64,000 bases of DNA. Origin: Ferirhizobium litorale. GTDB lineage: Bacteria > Pseudomonadota > Alphaproteobacteria > Rhizobiales > Rhizobiaceae. The position numbers were made by a program, and so were the translations under genes. Under the pieces are notes generated by a model. That model was given only the letters and a program-made list of their open reading frames with translations. It searched no databases and was not told the origin of the DNA. Location of the stretch: the NCBI GenBank assembly GCA_030028905.1, contig JALDYZ010000012.1, positions 62,001 through 126,000 on the forward strand, read 5' to 3'. Within the stretch, counting starts at the first letter, position 1; each line of letters starts with the position of its first letter. Shown piece after piece: positions 1-10,328 of this stretch.

Positions 1-280
1 AGGTCATCGAGACGCCGAGAAGGACGATAGCCGTGCGCCGGACCTGGCGCGGCGTCAGGAACGAGATGCCGATCATGACGAGGAACGAAGGACCGATGAA
101 CAACACGTGCCGCCATACGAAATGGAAGCTGTCGAGACCGATGCGCTCGGCGACCGGCGGCGAAGCTGCAAAGGACAGCATCACGCCGATGCCCATCAGT
201 GCGATGAACGCGGCAAGAAAATACCGGTCGATCGTCCAGAACCAGTCTGCAAATGCTCCGCGCTGTGCCCGGCTTACCAT
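1..280 (-). CDS. ftsW: FtsW, lipid II polymerase of the septum (5-prime part only)
   Basis: Only the first 93 codons lie in the window; the gene runs off the left edge. The peptide opens MVSRAQRGAFADWFWTIDRY, followed by a membrane segment (about residues 21-37) and a second one near residues 68-80. This is the usual start of rhizobial FtsW, a SEDS glycosyltransferase that polymerises septal peptidoglycan together with FtsI. The ATG lies one base after the murD stop, so the two are translationally coupled. Position after murD is the expected one in this cluster. The catalytic loops are outside the window. Confidence 0.9.
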   Translation of the reverse strand, partial: MVSRAQRGAFADWFWTIDRYFLAAFIALMGIGVMLSFAASPPVAERIGLDSFHFVWRHVLFIGPSFLVMIGISFLTPRQVRRTAIVLLGVSMT

Positions 281-281
281 G

Positions 282-1691
282 TCAATTGCCCCTAGTTGCT
301 GGTTCGACAAGCATCGTGACGTCTTCGAGCGCGGCCACGTGACCGACGAAGGCATCGCCTCTCACTTCAAAGTTCTTGTACTGGTCGAAGCTTGCGCAAG
401 CCGGGGACAGCATCACCGCTGCGGGTATGCCATCCTTCGCCGCATCGGCTGCGGCGTGCGCCAGCGCCCGCTCGAGCGTCCCGGAGATTTCATAAGGCAC
501 CGCCTCGCCGAGCGTCGCTGCGAAGGCTGGCGCGGCCTCGCCGATCAGATAGGCCTTGGCGATGCGCGAGAACAATGGCGCGAGGGTGGTGATGCCCCCC
601 TCCTTCGGCAGCCCGCCGGCAATCCAGTAGATCCGGTCGTAGCTCGACAAGGCCGGAGCCGCCGCTTCGGCATTGGTCGCCTTGCTGTCATTGACGAAGA
701 CGACCTGGCCTCGACGCCCGACCGGCTGCATGCGGTGCTTGAGGCCCGGGAAGGACTTCAAGCCGGCACGGATCTCATCGGGTGACATGCCAACCGCCAG
801 GCAGGCACCGATCGCGGCGGCGGCGTTTTGGGCGTTGTGGCTGCCGCGGAGCGTCTGGATGCCGTCGAGATCGACGAAGGGCGCGCTCTTGCCGCCCTGC
901 GCCTCGACGATGCGGCTGTCTTCGGCATAGAGACCGTCGGCCAGCACATTGCGCTTGGAAATGCGCACGACCTTGACGCCGGCACGCTGGATTCGATCAG
1001 CGATCAGCGTGCAGAAGCTGTCGTCAACACCGACGATGGCGGTCTTGCTGCCGGCAACCAGCCGCTCCTTGATATCGGCGTAATGCTGCATCGTACCGTG
1101 CCGGTCGAGGTGATCCGGCGTCAGGTTGAGGAGCACCCCGGCGGAAGGATCGAGCGTGGGCGCAAGGTCGATCTGGTAGGATGAGCATTCGACCACGTAG
1201 AACCGCGCGGCCTTCGGCGGATCGAGGGTCAGCACGGCCGTGCCGATGTTGCCGCCGAGTTGTGTGTCGCGACCACTCGACTTCAGGATATGGGCGATCA
1301 ACGCCGTCGTCGTCGACTTGCCGTTGGTGCCAGTGATCGCGATGAACGGGCAATCCGGGGCGTGGGCGCGGCGCTCGCGCACGAAGAGTTCGACGTCGCC
1401 GATCACCTCGACGCCAGCGGCGTGGGCCAGATCGACGGTCCAATGCGGCTTGGGATGGGTGAGCGGCACACCCGGCGACAGCACGAACGCCGCCAATCCC
1501 TTCCAGTCCAAGCTGCGCAGGTCCGCGGTCGCGATGCCTTCCGCCGCAGCTTTCGCCACGCTGTCTGGATTGTCGTCCCAGGCAAGCACCTCGGCACCGC
1601 CCGCAAGAAGCGCCCTGACGGTGGCAAGCCCCGAGCCGCCGAGACCGAAGAGAGCGACCTTCCTGCCCTTGAAGCTGGTGACGGGAATCAT
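282..1691 (-). CDS. murD: UDP-N-acetylmuramoylalanine--D-glutamate ligase MurD
   Basis: Cytoplasmic ATP-dependent ligase that adds D-glutamate to UDP-MurNAc-L-Ala. The 469-residue product has the Rossmann-like N-domain (FGLGGSG, residues 15-21), the Mur ligase P-loop GTNGKST at 121-127, the central motif LTPDHLDRH, and a C-terminal ligand-binding domain with [10 protein letters not shown]. Length is normal for the family. The gene is six bases downstream of mraY and one base upstream of ftsW on the minus strand, inside the division and cell-wall operon. Confidence 0.97.
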   Translation of the reverse strand: MIPVTSFKGRKVALFGLGGSGLATVRALLAGGAEVLAWDDNPDSVAKAAAEGIATADLRSLDWKGLAAFVLSPGVPLTHPKPHWTVDLAHAAGVEVIGDVELFVRERRAHAPDCPFIAITGTNGKSTTTALIAHILKSSGRDTQLGGNIGTAVLTLDPPKAARFYVVECSSYQIDLAPTLDPSAGVLLNLTPDHLDRHGTMQHYADIKERLVAGSKTAIVGVDDSFCTLIADRIQRAGVKVVRISKRNVLADGLYAEDSRIVEAQGGKSAPFVDLDGIQTLRGSHNAQNAAAAIGACLAVGMSPDEIRAGLKSFPGLKHRMQPVGRRGQVVFVNDSKATNAEAAAPALSSYDRIYWIAGGLPKEGGITTLAPLFSRIAKAYLIGEAAPAFAATLGEAVPYEISGTLERALAHAAADAAKDGIPAAVMLSPACASFDQYKNFEVRGDAFVGHVAALEDVTMLVEPATRGN

Positions 1692-1698
1692 CGCCGCC

Positions 1699-2799
1699 TC
1701 ACCGCAGCTTGAGCGTGGAGAGGCCGAGCAGTGCCAGTCCGACGGCGACGATCCAGAAGCGGATCACCACCTGGCTCTCGGTCCAGCCCTTTTTCTCGAA
1801 GTGGTGATGGATCGGCGCCATCAGGAACACGCGCTTGCCGGTCATCTTGAAGAAGCCGACCTGGATGATCACGGAGAGCGTTTCGATGACGAAGAGGCCG
1901 CCGATGATGATCATGACGATCTCATGCTTGGTGGCGACGGCAACCGAACCGATCAGCCCGCCAAGCGCCAGCGAGCCCGTGTCGCCCATGAAGATTGCCG
2001 CGGGCGGCGCATTGAACCACAGGAAGCCCAGTCCGGCCCCGATCACCGCTCCGAGGATGACGGCGAGTTCGCCGGTGCCGGGAACGAAGTTGATCTGCAG
2101 GTAGTTCGAGAACACGGCGTTCCCGGCCAGATAGGCAATGACGCCGAAGGACGCCGAGGCGATCATGACCGGCACGATCGCCAGTCCGTCGAGCCCGTCC
2201 GTCAGGTTGACCGCATTGCCGGCGCCGACGATGACGAACCCACCGAACAGCACGAAGAAGATGCCGAGATTGATGGTAAAGTCCTTCAGGAACGGAAAGG
2301 CGACCGAGGAACCGAAGGCCGGCCCCTGGGGACTGGAGGCAAGCGCCGTGAGCATCATGAAGTAAACGGCGATCGCGGCGATCAGGAACTCGATGCCGAG
2401 GCGCGCCTTGCCGGAAAAGCCCTTGTCGCTCTGCTTGGTGACCTTGAGGTAGTCGTCATAGAACCCTATGGCTCCGAAGCCGAGGGTGACGAGCAGCGTC
2501 GCGACCACGTAGACATTGGAGAGATCCGCCCACAGCAGCGACGAAACGATGATGCCGGCGAGGATCATCAAGCCGCCCATCGTCGGCGTACCGGCCTTCT
2601 TGAAATGCGTCTGGGGACCGTCGGCACGGATCGGCTGCCCCTTGCCCTGGCGCACGCGCAACGAGGCGATCATGGCTGGGCCGAACAGAAACACGATCAG
2701 CGCGGATGTGAAGAGCGCGGCCCCAGTGCGGAAGGTGATATACCTGAACAAATTGAAGAATTGAAACTTGTCCGCAAGTTCCACGAGCCAGATCAGCAT
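1699..2799 (-). CDS. mraY: Phospho-N-acetylmuramoyl-pentapeptide-transferase MraY
   Basis: Integral membrane enzyme that moves phospho-MurNAc-pentapeptide from UDP onto undecaprenyl phosphate, giving lipid I. I start it at the ATG giving [18 protein letters not shown], because this is the family N-terminus and gives 366 residues; the frame stays open 55 codons further upstream through unrelated sequence. Visible signatures are DDYLKV near residues 115-120, [10 protein letters not shown] in the middle and the HHHFEKKG loop near the C-terminus. About ten membrane segments are apparent. It follows murF after 31 bases. Confidence 0.96.
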   Translation of the reverse strand: MLIWLVELADKFQFFNLFRYITFRTGAALFTSALIVFLFGPAMIASLRVRQGKGQPIRADGPQTHFKKAGTPTMGGLMILAGIIVSSLLWADLSNVYVVATLLVTLGFGAIGFYDDYLKVTKQSDKGFSGKARLGIEFLIAAIAVYFMMLTALASSPQGPAFGSSVAFPFLKDFTINLGIFFVLFGGFVIVGAGNAVNLTDGLDGLAIVPVMIASASFGVIAYLAGNAVFSNYLQINFVPGTGELAVILGAVIGAGLGFLWFNAPPAAIFMGDTGSLALGGLIGSVAVATKHEIVMIIIGGLFVIETLSVIIQVGFFKMTGKRVFLMAPIHHHFEKKGWTESQVVIRFWIVAVGLALLGLSTLKLR

Positions 2800-2830
2800 A
2801 TGCGCCCTTTCCAGAAGGCCAGTTGGTTTT

Positions 2831-4258
2831 TTAGCGGTCCGTGTCGGAAAATGCCGGGTACTTGTCAAGCAACGCGGCGACGATCTTGCCAAATCCGGTT
2901 CCGAGCGACGACTTGACCACAAGAACATCTCCCGGATGGATCGCGCCGAGGGCAAAACGGGCAAGTTCCTCCGTCGCCGCGCAATACACCGTTTCCACGT
3001 TCTCGGGCAACGCAGCCTTCAGCGCCTGCATCTCGGGACCGGCGAGCCAGACATGCTCGATTCCGGCCGCGAGAATGGGATCGGCCAGTTCCGCATGCAC
3101 CTTCTCGGCGTGCTCGCCCATTTCCAGCATGTCGCCCAGAACCGCGATGCGTCTGCCCTCGCCCTCGGGCGTCGCGGCCGCCAGCACGGAGATCGCTGCC
3201 CGCATCGAGGCCGGGTTGGCGTTGTAGCTGTCGTCAATGAGCGTGAACGCTCCGCCCGGTAGCGCCAGGCGATGGCGCTGCCCCCGCCCCTTGACCGCTT
3301 TCAGGTCCTGGAGCGCGGCAATGGCCAGGTTGAGATCCGCCCCAACGATGGATGCAACACAAAGCGCCGCAAGCGCATTCTCGGCGATGTGGCGGCCGGG
3401 AACCCCGATCGCCAGTTCCGCCGGCTCGCCGTCCAGCGACACCCAGGCCGTCGACGATTCCGCCTGTCCGACGAATTCGGCCAACTGGAAGTCGGCTGCC
3501 TCGTGCTGGCCGAAGGAGTGGATGTGCGGCACATGGGCAGCGCGGGCGGCCTTCTCGAGGAATTCATACTGCTCGTTGTCGCGATTGAGAATCGCATGGC
3601 CGTCGGGTGTGACGCCATCGAAGATTTCGGCCTTGGCGGCGGCAATCTCCTCGATACTGTTGAAATTGCCCATATGGGCCCCGGCGATGTTGGTGATGAT
3701 CGCCACATGCGGCCGCACAAGCTGGACCAGCGGCCGTATTTCGCCTGGATGGTTCATGCCGATCTCGAAGATACCGAAGTCGGTCTCGCGCGGCATGCGC
3801 GCGAGCGTCACCGGCACGCCCCAGTGATTGTTGAACGAGGCGACCGAGGCATGCAAGCTGCCGGACGGCGACAGGACCGCTCGCAGCATCTCCTTGGTGG
3901 TCGTCTTGCCGACCGAACCAGTAACGGCGACGATCTTTGCGCCGCTGCGGGCGCGGGCGGCCGAGCCGAGGCGTCGCAGCGCCGCCAACACATCCTCGAC
4001 CACGATCATCGGCACCGTCAGGCGCCCGAGCGCCGGAAGCTTGGCCTCGGCCACGACGAGCAGCGCCGCACCGTTGGCCATGGCGTAGCTCGCATAGTCA
4101 TGACCGTCGACCCGGTCGCCCTTGATGGCGAAGAATGCCTCGCCGGGCGCTACCGAGCGGCTGTCGATCGATATCCCCGTCACGCCCTCGGGGAGCGTGC
4201 CGACCGGCCGCCCCGCCATCGCGGCGATCATTTCCTCCGTGGTCCACAGCCAGGTCAA
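2831..4258 (-). CDS. murF: UDP-MurNAc-tripeptide--D-Ala-D-Ala ligase MurF
   Basis: Last cytoplasmic Mur ligase, joining D-Ala-D-Ala to the UDP-MurNAc-tripeptide. The 475-residue product has an N-terminal substrate domain, the P-loop TGSVGKTT at about 113-120, the central Mur ligase fold with NHPGEI, and a C-terminal domain with DDSYNANP. The start codon is TTG (product [10 protein letters not shown]), with the murE stop nested in it (TTGA), so translation is probably by re-initiation from murE. I see no better start nearby. Operon position murE-murF-mraY is standard. Confidence 0.95.
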   Translation of the reverse strand: MTWLWTTEEMIAAMAGRPVGTLPEGVTGISIDSRSVAPGEAFFAIKGDRVDGHDYASYAMANGAALLVVAEAKLPALGRLTVPMIVVEDVLAALRRLGSAARARSGAKIVAVTGSVGKTTTKEMLRAVLSPSGSLHASVASFNNHWGVPVTLARMPRETDFGIFEIGMNHPGEIRPLVQLVRPHVAIITNIAGAHMGNFNSIEEIAAAKAEIFDGVTPDGHAILNRDNEQYEFLEKAARAAHVPHIHSFGQHEAADFQLAEFVGQAESSTAWVSLDGEPAELAIGVPGRHIAENALAALCVASIVGADLNLAIAALQDLKAVKGRGQRHRLALPGGAFTLIDDSYNANPASMRAAISVLAAATPEGEGRRIAVLGDMLEMGEHAEKVHAELADPILAAGIEHVWLAGPEMQALKAALPENVETVYCAATEELARFALGAIHPGDVLVVKSSLGTGFGKIVAALLDKYPAFSDTDR

Positions 4259-5718
4259 GCCTTGAACTCCTCGATTGCCTTGCGCACTTCCTCGTGGTCG
4301 GAGAACGGCAAGGTAACGCTTCCGACGGTCTGCCCTTCCTCATGTCCCTTGCCCGCGACGATCAGCGTGTCGCCAGTCTGCAGCATGGCGACGGCCTGGC
4401 GGATCGCATGTGCACGGTCGCCAATTTCAGTCGCGCCGGGCGCCGCGGCCATGATTTCGGCTCGTATGGTCTCCGGCACTTCGCTGCGCGGATTGTCATC
4501 GGTGACGATGACGACATCGGCCAGACGGGTTGCAATCTCGCCCATGATGGGCCGCTTGCCCTTGTCGCGGTCGCCGCCGCAGCCGAAGACCACGATGACG
4601 CGGCCCGTCGTGAACGGGCGCACCGAAGTCAGCACGTTTTCCAGCGCATCGGGCTTGTGAGCGTAGTCGACATAGGCGAGAGCGCCATTGGCTGCATGCC
4701 CCACCAGTTCCAGCCTTCCGGACGCACCCTGCAGCTTCTCGAGCGCCGCCATGGCGGTTGCCGCCGGAACGCCGGTCGAGATCGCAAGGCCTGCCGCCAC
4801 CAGAGCGTTCGCCACCTGGAAATCCCCGGCGAGCGGGATTTCGACTTCGAAAATGTCGTCGCCATGGTGGATTTCGGCCACCTGCTTGTGGCGGAAATGT
4901 TCCACGCGCTTCAGGGAGAGGAAATCGCCCTTGCGGCCAACCGTGCGAACATCCTGCCCGGCCTCACGGGCAACACGGATCGCCCGTTCCGACCAGGCAT
5001 CGTCTGCAAAGACGACCGCGGGCGATCCCTTCGGCAGGAGCCTGTCGAAAAGACGCATCTTGGCGTCCATGTACGCCTCGACCGTCGGATGGTAGTCCAT
5101 GTGGTCGCGCCCGAGATTGGTGAAGGCGGCCGCGGCCAGTTGAACGCCGTCGAGACGGTACTGGTCGAGGCCGTGGCTGGACGCCTCCATCGCGGCATGC
5201 GTGACGCCCTCGTTTGCAAGGTCGGCAAGCAGCGCATGCAGCGATACCGGATCGGGCGTGGTCAGAGAGCCGTATTCGTTGCGCGTCGGAGATACCACGC
5301 CGGTGGTGCCGATCATTGCAGCCGAATGGCCGGCATGCATCCAGATCTGGCGGGTGAACGAAGCAACCGAGGTCTTGCCGGCGGTTCCCGTCACCGCAAC
5401 CATGGTGTGCGGCTGCAAACCGAAAAAGCGCGCGGCCGCCGTGGCCAGGAACCGGCGCGGCTCGGACACCGTCAGCACAGGCACAGATCCGGCATCGATC
5501 GCGTGGTCGGCGACGATTGCAACGGCACCGCGGGAAATTGCGTCGTCGACGAAGCGCGCGCCGTCCGCCCTCGTGCCCGCCAGCGCGATGAACACCATGC
5601 CCGGCACGATTTGGCGGCTGTCGGCCGACAGGCCGGAAATCTCGATCTCGCCGAGCGCGCCATTCAGTTGTACGTCAAGTTCCGGAAAGTCCCCTCCGGG
5701 CAGATCTCGAAGTTTCAT
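4255..5718 (-). CDS. murE: UDP-MurNAc-L-Ala-D-Glu--meso-diaminopimelate ligase MurE
   Basis: Adds meso-diaminopimelate to UDP-MurNAc-L-Ala-D-Glu. I start it at the ATG giving [15 protein letters not shown] (487 residues), preceded by GGAAAAG; a GTG 51 bases upstream is in frame but gives a non-family extension. The P-loop GTAGKTS lies at 111-117. The DDNPR motif in the C-terminal domain is the known hallmark of meso-DAP rather than lysine specificity. It starts 67 bases after ftsI and its stop overlaps the murF TTG. Confidence 0.96.
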   Translation of the reverse strand: MKLRDLPGGDFPELDVQLNGALGEIEISGLSADSRQIVPGMVFIALAGTRADGARFVDDAISRGAVAIVADHAIDAGSVPVLTVSEPRRFLATAAARFFGLQPHTMVAVTGTAGKTSVASFTRQIWMHAGHSAAMIGTTGVVSPTRNEYGSLTTPDPVSLHALLADLANEGVTHAAMEASSHGLDQYRLDGVQLAAAAFTNLGRDHMDYHPTVEAYMDAKMRLFDRLLPKGSPAVVFADDAWSERAIRVAREAGQDVRTVGRKGDFLSLKRVEHFRHKQVAEIHHGDDIFEVEIPLAGDFQVANALVAAGLAISTGVPAATAMAALEKLQGASGRLELVGHAANGALAYVDYAHKPDALENVLTSVRPFTTGRVIVVFGCGGDRDKGKRPIMGEIATRLADVVIVTDDNPRSEVPETIRAEIMAAAPGATEIGDRAHAIRQAVAMLQTGDTLIVAGKGHEEGQTVGSVTLPFSDHEEVRKAIEEFKA

Positions 5719-5785
5719 CAGCACTACTTTTCCATGTCGTGGCCCCGCCGCCCCGTGCGAATCGGCCACATCGATTCTTTCATGC

Positions 5786-7534
5786 CTAATAAGACATCAG
5801 CAAGGCAGATCCATCTGCCCCGAACTTCGGCTTAACCCCAAGAATTGCAGCACTGCGACGGATGATTTCGCCGACCATGGGAGCGGCGTTGGAGCCGGAG
5901 GTGCGACCACCGCCCTCGCCCGTCTTCGGTGCATCGATGAAGGTCAGGACCACATATTGCGGATTGTCGATGGGAAACGCCGACAGGAAGGCGTTGAAGT
6001 TCAACGAGTTGGAGTAGCGACCGTTGACGACCTTGTTGGCCGTTCCGGTCTTGCCGCCGACATCGAACCCGGGAACCAGCGATCGCTTGCCCGAACCGTG
6101 GGTGGCATTCCACCCGAGCAGGTAACGGATGTCGTTCACCGTGCTCTGCTTTACCACCGTCGTTGCAATTTCGTTGGCCTGTTCACGGGTTCGCGGCAGG
6201 AAGGTCGGCGGGATGTAATGGCCGCCGTTGACGAGCGCCGCGCCGGCAACAGCCGTCTGCAGGGGCGTCGTCGAAACGCCGTGGCCGTATGAGATGGTGA
6301 TTGAGTTGATCTTCTTCCATTCGTGCGGCTGCGAGGGTGTCTTCACCTCCGGCAGTTCGGTCTGCATCCTCGTCAGGAGACCGAGCCTGGTCAGGAACTC
6401 CTTGTGACCCTCGATGCCGACGATGTCGGCCATCTTCGCCGTGCCGATGTTCGAGGAGTACTGGAAGATTTCCGGCACGGTCAGGATACGATGCTTGCCG
6501 TGAAAATCCTTGATGGTGAAACCGCCGATCCGGATCGGGTAGCGCGCGTCGAAGCTGTCCTTCAGCGTCACCTTCCCGGAGTCGAGCGCCATCGCGGTGG
6601 TGAAGGTCTTGAAGGTCGAACCCATCTCGAACGTGCCGTTCGACATGCGGTTGAGCCAGCCTTCTTCGGCACCCTCGGCCGGCGTGTTGGGGTCGTAGTC
6701 CGGCATCGAAGCCATGGCCAGCACTTCGCCGGTATTGGCGTCGAGCACGACTGCGCCGGCGCCGATCGCCTCGTACTTTTTGATGCCCTCGGCCAGCACT
6801 TCGCGAACGATGCTCTGGACGCGCAGGTCGATCGAAAGCCTGACCGGCTCGAGGTTCTGGTCGCTGGTCATGCCGACGGCGGCAAGATCTGCAAGGCCCT
6901 GGTTGTCGATGTAGCGTTCCATGCCCGCGATGCCGCGGTTGTCGACGTTGACGTGCCCGACGATGTGGGAGGCCGTCGGCCCGCCGGGATAGAAGCGACG
7001 CTTCTCCGGGCGGAAGCCGATGCCCGGGATGCCGAGCGCCAGAATCTGGCTCTGCTGCTTCGGCGTCAGTTGCCTGCGCAGCCACTGGAAGCGCGAACTG
7101 GAAGAGAGCTTCTTGTAGGTACCCCTGACGTCGAGATCGGGCAGCACGGTCGCCAGCGCCTCCACCGCCTCGTCGGCATCGACGATCTTGTGGGGCTCGG
7201 CATAGAGAGAAACGGTGCGGATATCGGTGGCGAGGATCTCGCCGTTGCGGTCGAGGATGTCCGGCCGCGACGCCATCAACCGATCGGCGGGCATAATGCT
7301 CGACACGGTTTCCGGACTATCGAAGCCATACTGCACGAGACGACCGCCGATGATCGCGTAGATCACCGTAAAGCCGGTGATCACCAGCGCCAGTCGATTG
7401 CGCGCCTGCCTGCCGCGCTGCTTCATCGCACCCTGGAAGTTGCCATCGCCGAAGGCGGCGGACGGGCGATTGTAGCCTCCGGCCGAGAAGTGGGCCCTGC
7501 TTTTCAGTACCATGATGCGGGAGAGAAAAGACAT
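5786..7534 (-). CDS. ftsI: Division-specific transpeptidase FtsI (PBP3)
   Basis: Class B penicillin-binding protein that cross-links septal peptidoglycan with FtsW. The 582-residue product has a basic cytoplasmic tail, one membrane anchor (about 46-66), a dimerisation domain, and the transpeptidase domain with SxxK (STFK, 306-309), SxN (SSN, 360-362) and KTG (495-497), so all three active-site motifs are intact. The ATG overlaps the ftsL stop by one base (TAATG), indicating coupled translation. The N-terminal tail of about 45 residues is longer than in E. coli but common in rhizobia. Confidence 0.96.
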   Translation of the reverse strand: MSFLSRIMVLKSRAHFSAGGYNRPSAAFGDGNFQGAMKQRGRQARNRLALVITGFTVIYAIIGGRLVQYGFDSPETVSSIMPADRLMASRPDILDRNGEILATDIRTVSLYAEPHKIVDADEAVEALATVLPDLDVRGTYKKLSSSSRFQWLRRQLTPKQQSQILALGIPGIGFRPEKRRFYPGGPTASHIVGHVNVDNRGIAGMERYIDNQGLADLAAVGMTSDQNLEPVRLSIDLRVQSIVREVLAEGIKKYEAIGAGAVVLDANTGEVLAMASMPDYDPNTPAEGAEEGWLNRMSNGTFEMGSTFKTFTTAMALDSGKVTLKDSFDARYPIRIGGFTIKDFHGKHRILTVPEIFQYSSNIGTAKMADIVGIEGHKEFLTRLGLLTRMQTELPEVKTPSQPHEWKKINSITISYGHGVSTTPLQTAVAGAALVNGGHYIPPTFLPRTREQANEIATTVVKQSTVNDIRYLLGWNATHGSGKRSLVPGFDVGGKTGTANKVVNGRYSNSLNFNAFLSAFPIDNPQYVVLTFIDAPKTGEGGGRTSGSNAAPMVGEIIRRSAAILGVKPKFGADGSALLMSY

Positions 7535-7923
7535 TAGCGCTTCACCGATCCGGTTGAAATGTTGTCTGCCTTGATGGCTTCGGCAACGGCATCCCCGCCG
7601 CTCTTGCCTTCCGCCACTTCCTTGATCGGCAGCTCGGAGCGGCGCATCGGCAATTCCACCGGCAGTGCCAGCTGGGTCGATTCGGTCGGCACGAGCTGCA
7701 TTTCCTCGGCGTAGAAATTGATCAGCCGGTGAAGCCGCATCGGTTGCGTCAGGAGGGCCCAGTCGGCTTTCAGCAGCTCGATCGTATCTTCCTCGAGCTT
7801 GATTTCCTTTTCGAGGCGATGAACCTCCTCGATCTTCTGGTCGGTGTGGTGCTTGATGCTGTAGGTGGTCGCGGCAGCGGCGACCATGATGAGGATCAGC
7901 ACGACGTCAAGGGTCTTGAGCAT
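7534..7923 (-). CDS. ftsL: Cell division protein FtsL
   Basis: Small bitopic divisome protein of 129 residues. It starts MLKTLDVVLILIMVAAAAT, a membrane segment almost at the N-terminus, followed by a charged coiled-coil stretch (about residues 28-55, rich in E, K and L) and a periplasmic tail. The frame is open further upstream inside rsmH, but the ATG four bases after the rsmH stop gives the family N-terminus. FtsL sequences diverge strongly, so the call rests on size, topology and place between rsmH and ftsI. Confidence 0.9.
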   Translation of the reverse strand: MLKTLDVVLILIMVAAAATTYSIKHHTDQKIEEVHRLEKEIKLEEDTIELLKADWALLTQPMRLHRLINFYAEEMQLVPTESTQLALPVELPMRRSELPIKEVAEGKSGGDAVAEAIKADNISTGSVKR

Positions 7924-7927
7924 CTGG

Positions 7928-8953
7928 TCAGCCTCCCAGCTTCGCGAGATCGGCAAGGTTAGGCAGGTCGAAGATCGAAAGGTCCGCTGCCTCGGCCGGC
8001 GCATTGGTCCGCCGCCCCGCGCGGAGCTTGGCAGAGCGCGCCCGCGGATTGGCATCCGCTTCGGCCTCGCTTGCCGCCACCATCGATTTGCCGACCGCTT
8101 CGAAGGTTGCCGCCCGCTCGTGAACCAGCGGCATGTGACGCGAACCGGCCGCCTTGCCCGAACGGTCGGAAAGGAACTTCTTCACGATCCGGTCTTCCAG
8201 CGAATGGAAGGTGACCACCACCAGCCGCCCGCCGGGCTTCAGCGCCCGCTCGGCGGCAAACAGTGCCTCGGCGAGCTCGACGAGCTCCTCGTTCACGAAG
8301 ACCCGCAACGCCTGGAAGACCCGGGTTGCCGGATGGATCTTGTCCTTGGCCTTTCGTGGAGTGACGATCTCGATCAACCCGGCAAGGTCGCGTGTCGTGC
8401 GGAACGGCTCTTCCGCCCGTCGCTTCTCGATGGCGCGGGCGATGCGGCTAGCCTGTTTCTCTTCGCCGAGGAAGGAAAAGATGCGGATGAGATCGGAAAC
8501 CTTGGCGCGATTGACGACATCGGCCGCCGACACGCCCGAACCGGACATGCGCATGTCGAGGGGGCCGTTCTTCTGGAAGGAAAAGCCGCGCTCCGCCTCG
8601 TCGATCTGCATCGACGACACCCCGATGTCGAGCACGACGCCGTCCAGGCCCTCGTCTGGCGCATGTTCGGCAAGGCGCGAAAACTCGGACTGAACGAGAG
8701 TCAGCTTGCCGGCGCTTGCCGCAACAAGGTCCTGCCCGCCGGCAATTGCGGTCGGGTCGCGATCGAGCGCGATAACGCTGGCGCCGCCGGCAAGGATGGC
8801 CGAGGTGTAACCGCCGGCACCGAAAGTACCGTCGAGAATGATCTTTCCCGGAGCCGGCTCCAGCACCGCGACAACCTCTGCAAGAAGAACCGGAATGTGG
8901 CGAACCGGTCCGCCATCGGCTTCAGTATTCCCTCCGCCTGGATTCGCCACCAT
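7928..8953 (-). CDS. rsmH: 16S rRNA m4C1402 methyltransferase RsmH (MraW)
   Basis: SAM-dependent methyltransferase that N4-methylates C1402 of 16S rRNA. The product of 341 residues begins [20 protein letters not shown] and quickly reaches the family motif HIPVLLAEV, then the SAM site [11 protein letters not shown] and ALDRDP, and later DLRMS-type signature DMRMSGSG and [12 protein letters not shown]. The chosen ATG is preceded by GGGGAAAC and lies 14 bases after the mraZ stop. The same frame stays open a further 214 codons upstream across mraZ, which is a shadow. Confidence 0.95.
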   Translation of the reverse strand: MVANPGGGNTEADGGPVRHIPVLLAEVVAVLEPAPGKIILDGTFGAGGYTSAILAGGASVIALDRDPTAIAGGQDLVAASAGKLTLVQSEFSRLAEHAPDEGLDGVVLDIGVSSMQIDEAERGFSFQKNGPLDMRMSGSGVSAADVVNRAKVSDLIRIFSFLGEEKQASRIARAIEKRRAEEPFRTTRDLAGLIEIVTPRKAKDKIHPATRVFQALRVFVNEELVELAEALFAAERALKPGGRLVVVTFHSLEDRIVKKFLSDRSGKAAGSRHMPLVHERAATFEAVGKSMVAASEAEADANPRARSAKLRAGRRTNAPAEAADLSIFDLPNLADLAKLGG

Positions 8954-8967
8954 TCCGTTTCCCCATC

Positions 8968-9408
8968 CTATCCGGAACGCATGCCTCGCCGCCTGTGTTC
9001 CTCTCTCGCCGCCGCCTGCGCTTCCTGAAAGGCCTGCGGCTGCCACAACTGAAAATGATCCGCTCGCCCGACGAATGTTACCTCCGCGGTGATGCCGGTG
9101 AAATCCCGGATGAAATCCGAGACCATCAGACGCCCCTCCGCATCGAGCTTCACGAAGACGCCGCCGCCATGGATGAGGAGCGACATCTGGTTCGCCTGCA
9201 GCGAAAAGGGATCTTCCGCCGCGATCTGCCGCTCGAAACGGTCGAGCAGCTCCGGGCCACCGATACTGATGGCCGGAAACACGAAATCCTGGATACAGTA
9301 AAGCTCCTGAATGCCTCCCTGGGCCAGCGCCGAACGGAATGCCGCCGGCACGGAGACCCGCCCCTTGGCATCGATCCTGCTGGTCACATTGGAAAGGAAG
9401 CGGCTCAT
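8968..9408 (-). CDS. mraZ: Transcriptional regulator MraZ
   Basis: DNA-binding protein of the SpoVT/AbrB-like fold, known in E. coli to repress its own division and cell-wall operon. The 146 residues contain the expected two tandem half-domains: [13 protein letters not shown] near residues 13-25 and [13 protein letters not shown] near 88-100. It is the first gene of the operon. Upstream, four TGGG boxes at 10-bp spacing sit on a likely promoter (see that entry), consistent with autoregulation. Confidence 0.95.
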   Translation of the reverse strand: MSRFLSNVTSRIDAKGRVSVPAAFRSALAQGGIQELYCIQDFVFPAISIGGPELLDRFERQIAAEDPFSLQANQMSLLIHGGGVFVKLDAEGRLMVSDFIRDFTGITAEVTFVGRADHFQLWQPQAFQEAQAAAREEHRRRGMRSG

Positions 9409-9584
9409 TACGCTCTACGACCGTATCCCGGGAAACGGGGCGCCTCATACGCCCCGAAACAAACTCATCAACACACACAACCCCGCACGCCACAGAAACA
9501 CGGAGTCTCCTGGCTACCCCTTGCGGAAGCCATTTTCCATTATGCGATGAACGGGCGGCAAATCGCCCTTGAGTAGTGTGTATT

Positions 9585-9618
9585 TGGGATACCATGGGAC
9601 AATTTGGGCGTCAATGGG
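9585..9618 (-). promoter_or_regulatory. MraZ operator array on the mraZ operon promoter
   Basis: TGGG occurs on the plus strand at 9585, 9595, 9605 and 9615, exactly every 10 bp. MraZ is known to bind direct TGGG-type repeats with this period. On the minus strand the same stretch holds TTGACG (9614-9609), a 17-base spacer and TATCCC (9591-9586), a good fit to a housekeeping promoter reading toward mraZ. The boxes therefore cover the promoter core. The leader to the mraZ ATG would be about 170 bases. Promoter and operator roles are inferred. Confidence 0.75.
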
Positions 9619-9670
9619 AAAGGGGTGCTTTCAGGTGCTCGCAGTACCAAATCTTTGTAAGTTGTTAAGT

Positions 9671-9685
9671 TTAACGAATGGTTAT
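9671..9685. promoter_or_regulatory. Possible CtrA-type site upstream of the division operon
   Basis: TTAA-CGAATGG-TTAT (9671-9685) differs by one base from the alphaproteobacterial CtrA consensus TTAA-N7-TTAA, and another TTAA lies just upstream at 9665. It sits about 55 bp upstream of the proposed -35 element of the mraZ promoter, a sensible activator position for a cell-cycle regulator. A match of this quality can occur by chance. Confidence 0.3.
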
Positions 9686-9826
9686 GGCGGCAACTGCGCA
9701 CCGGTGCGACGCGGCACGCGAACCCCAATTCCCAGGAATAGGCAAACCACTGAAATCAGGAGGTTTTGTGAAGGGGACAATGGCGAAGGATCGCCACTCA
9801 CCACGAGCGGGGCGACAGGAAAAAAA

Positions 9827-10260
9827 TTGCCAGTTGGCCTGTAAGCCGGGTTCTGTATGGCCCCGGTGCGAGCACCGGAACGCGGCAGCCATTCATCTGG
9901 GACGACGCTTGCACGCCGCCTCACGCAACCCACCCGGATGACCGGCCCGGAAACGGGCTGGAACGCTTGCGCGCTCCATGTCATCCCTATTCGGTTTTGC
10001 TCCCGGTGGGGTTTGCCGTGCCGTCCCTGTTGCCAGGCACGCGGTGGGCTCTTACCCCACCCTTTCACCCTTACCCCGCCAGCTTTTGCGTCGCGCTGTT
10101 CGACGCAAAAGCAGGCGGGGCGGTTTGCTTTCTGTGGCACTTTCCCTGGGGTCGCCCCCGCCGGACGTTATCCGGCACCGTGTTTCCGTGGAGCCCGGAC
10201 TTTCCTCACCCTACCGCCTTTCGGCATTGGTAAAGCGCGGCTGCCCGGCCAACTGGCAGG
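9827..10260 (-). ncRNA. rnpB: RNase P RNA (class A)
   Basis: Catalytic RNA of ribonuclease P, which trims tRNA 5-prime leaders. On the minus strand it begins near GCCAGTTGGCCGGGC, has the conserved GAGGAAAGTCCGGGCTCC, the central GGTAAGGGTGAAAGGGTG-like block (GGGTAAGAGCCCACCGC), AACAGGGACGG, and the 3-prime ACAGAACCCGGCTTACAGG, which pairs back with the 5-prime end to close P1. A long perfect hairpin around 10076-10120 (ccccgcc...ggcgggg arms) corresponds to the variable P12 arm. Ends are approximate. A run of T follows on the minus strand. Confidence 0.95.
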
Positions 10261-10328
10261 ACGGTCATTACCGGAGACAATAGAGGAATGCCACAGAAAT
10301 ATCCGGTCAACCGCACACAACAGGAGGA

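Noticed and set aside
1240..2916. 558-codon open frame on the plus strand across murD and mraY
   Set aside because: Antisense to two essential, well-conserved genes; low-complexity basic/acidic composition typical of a shadow.
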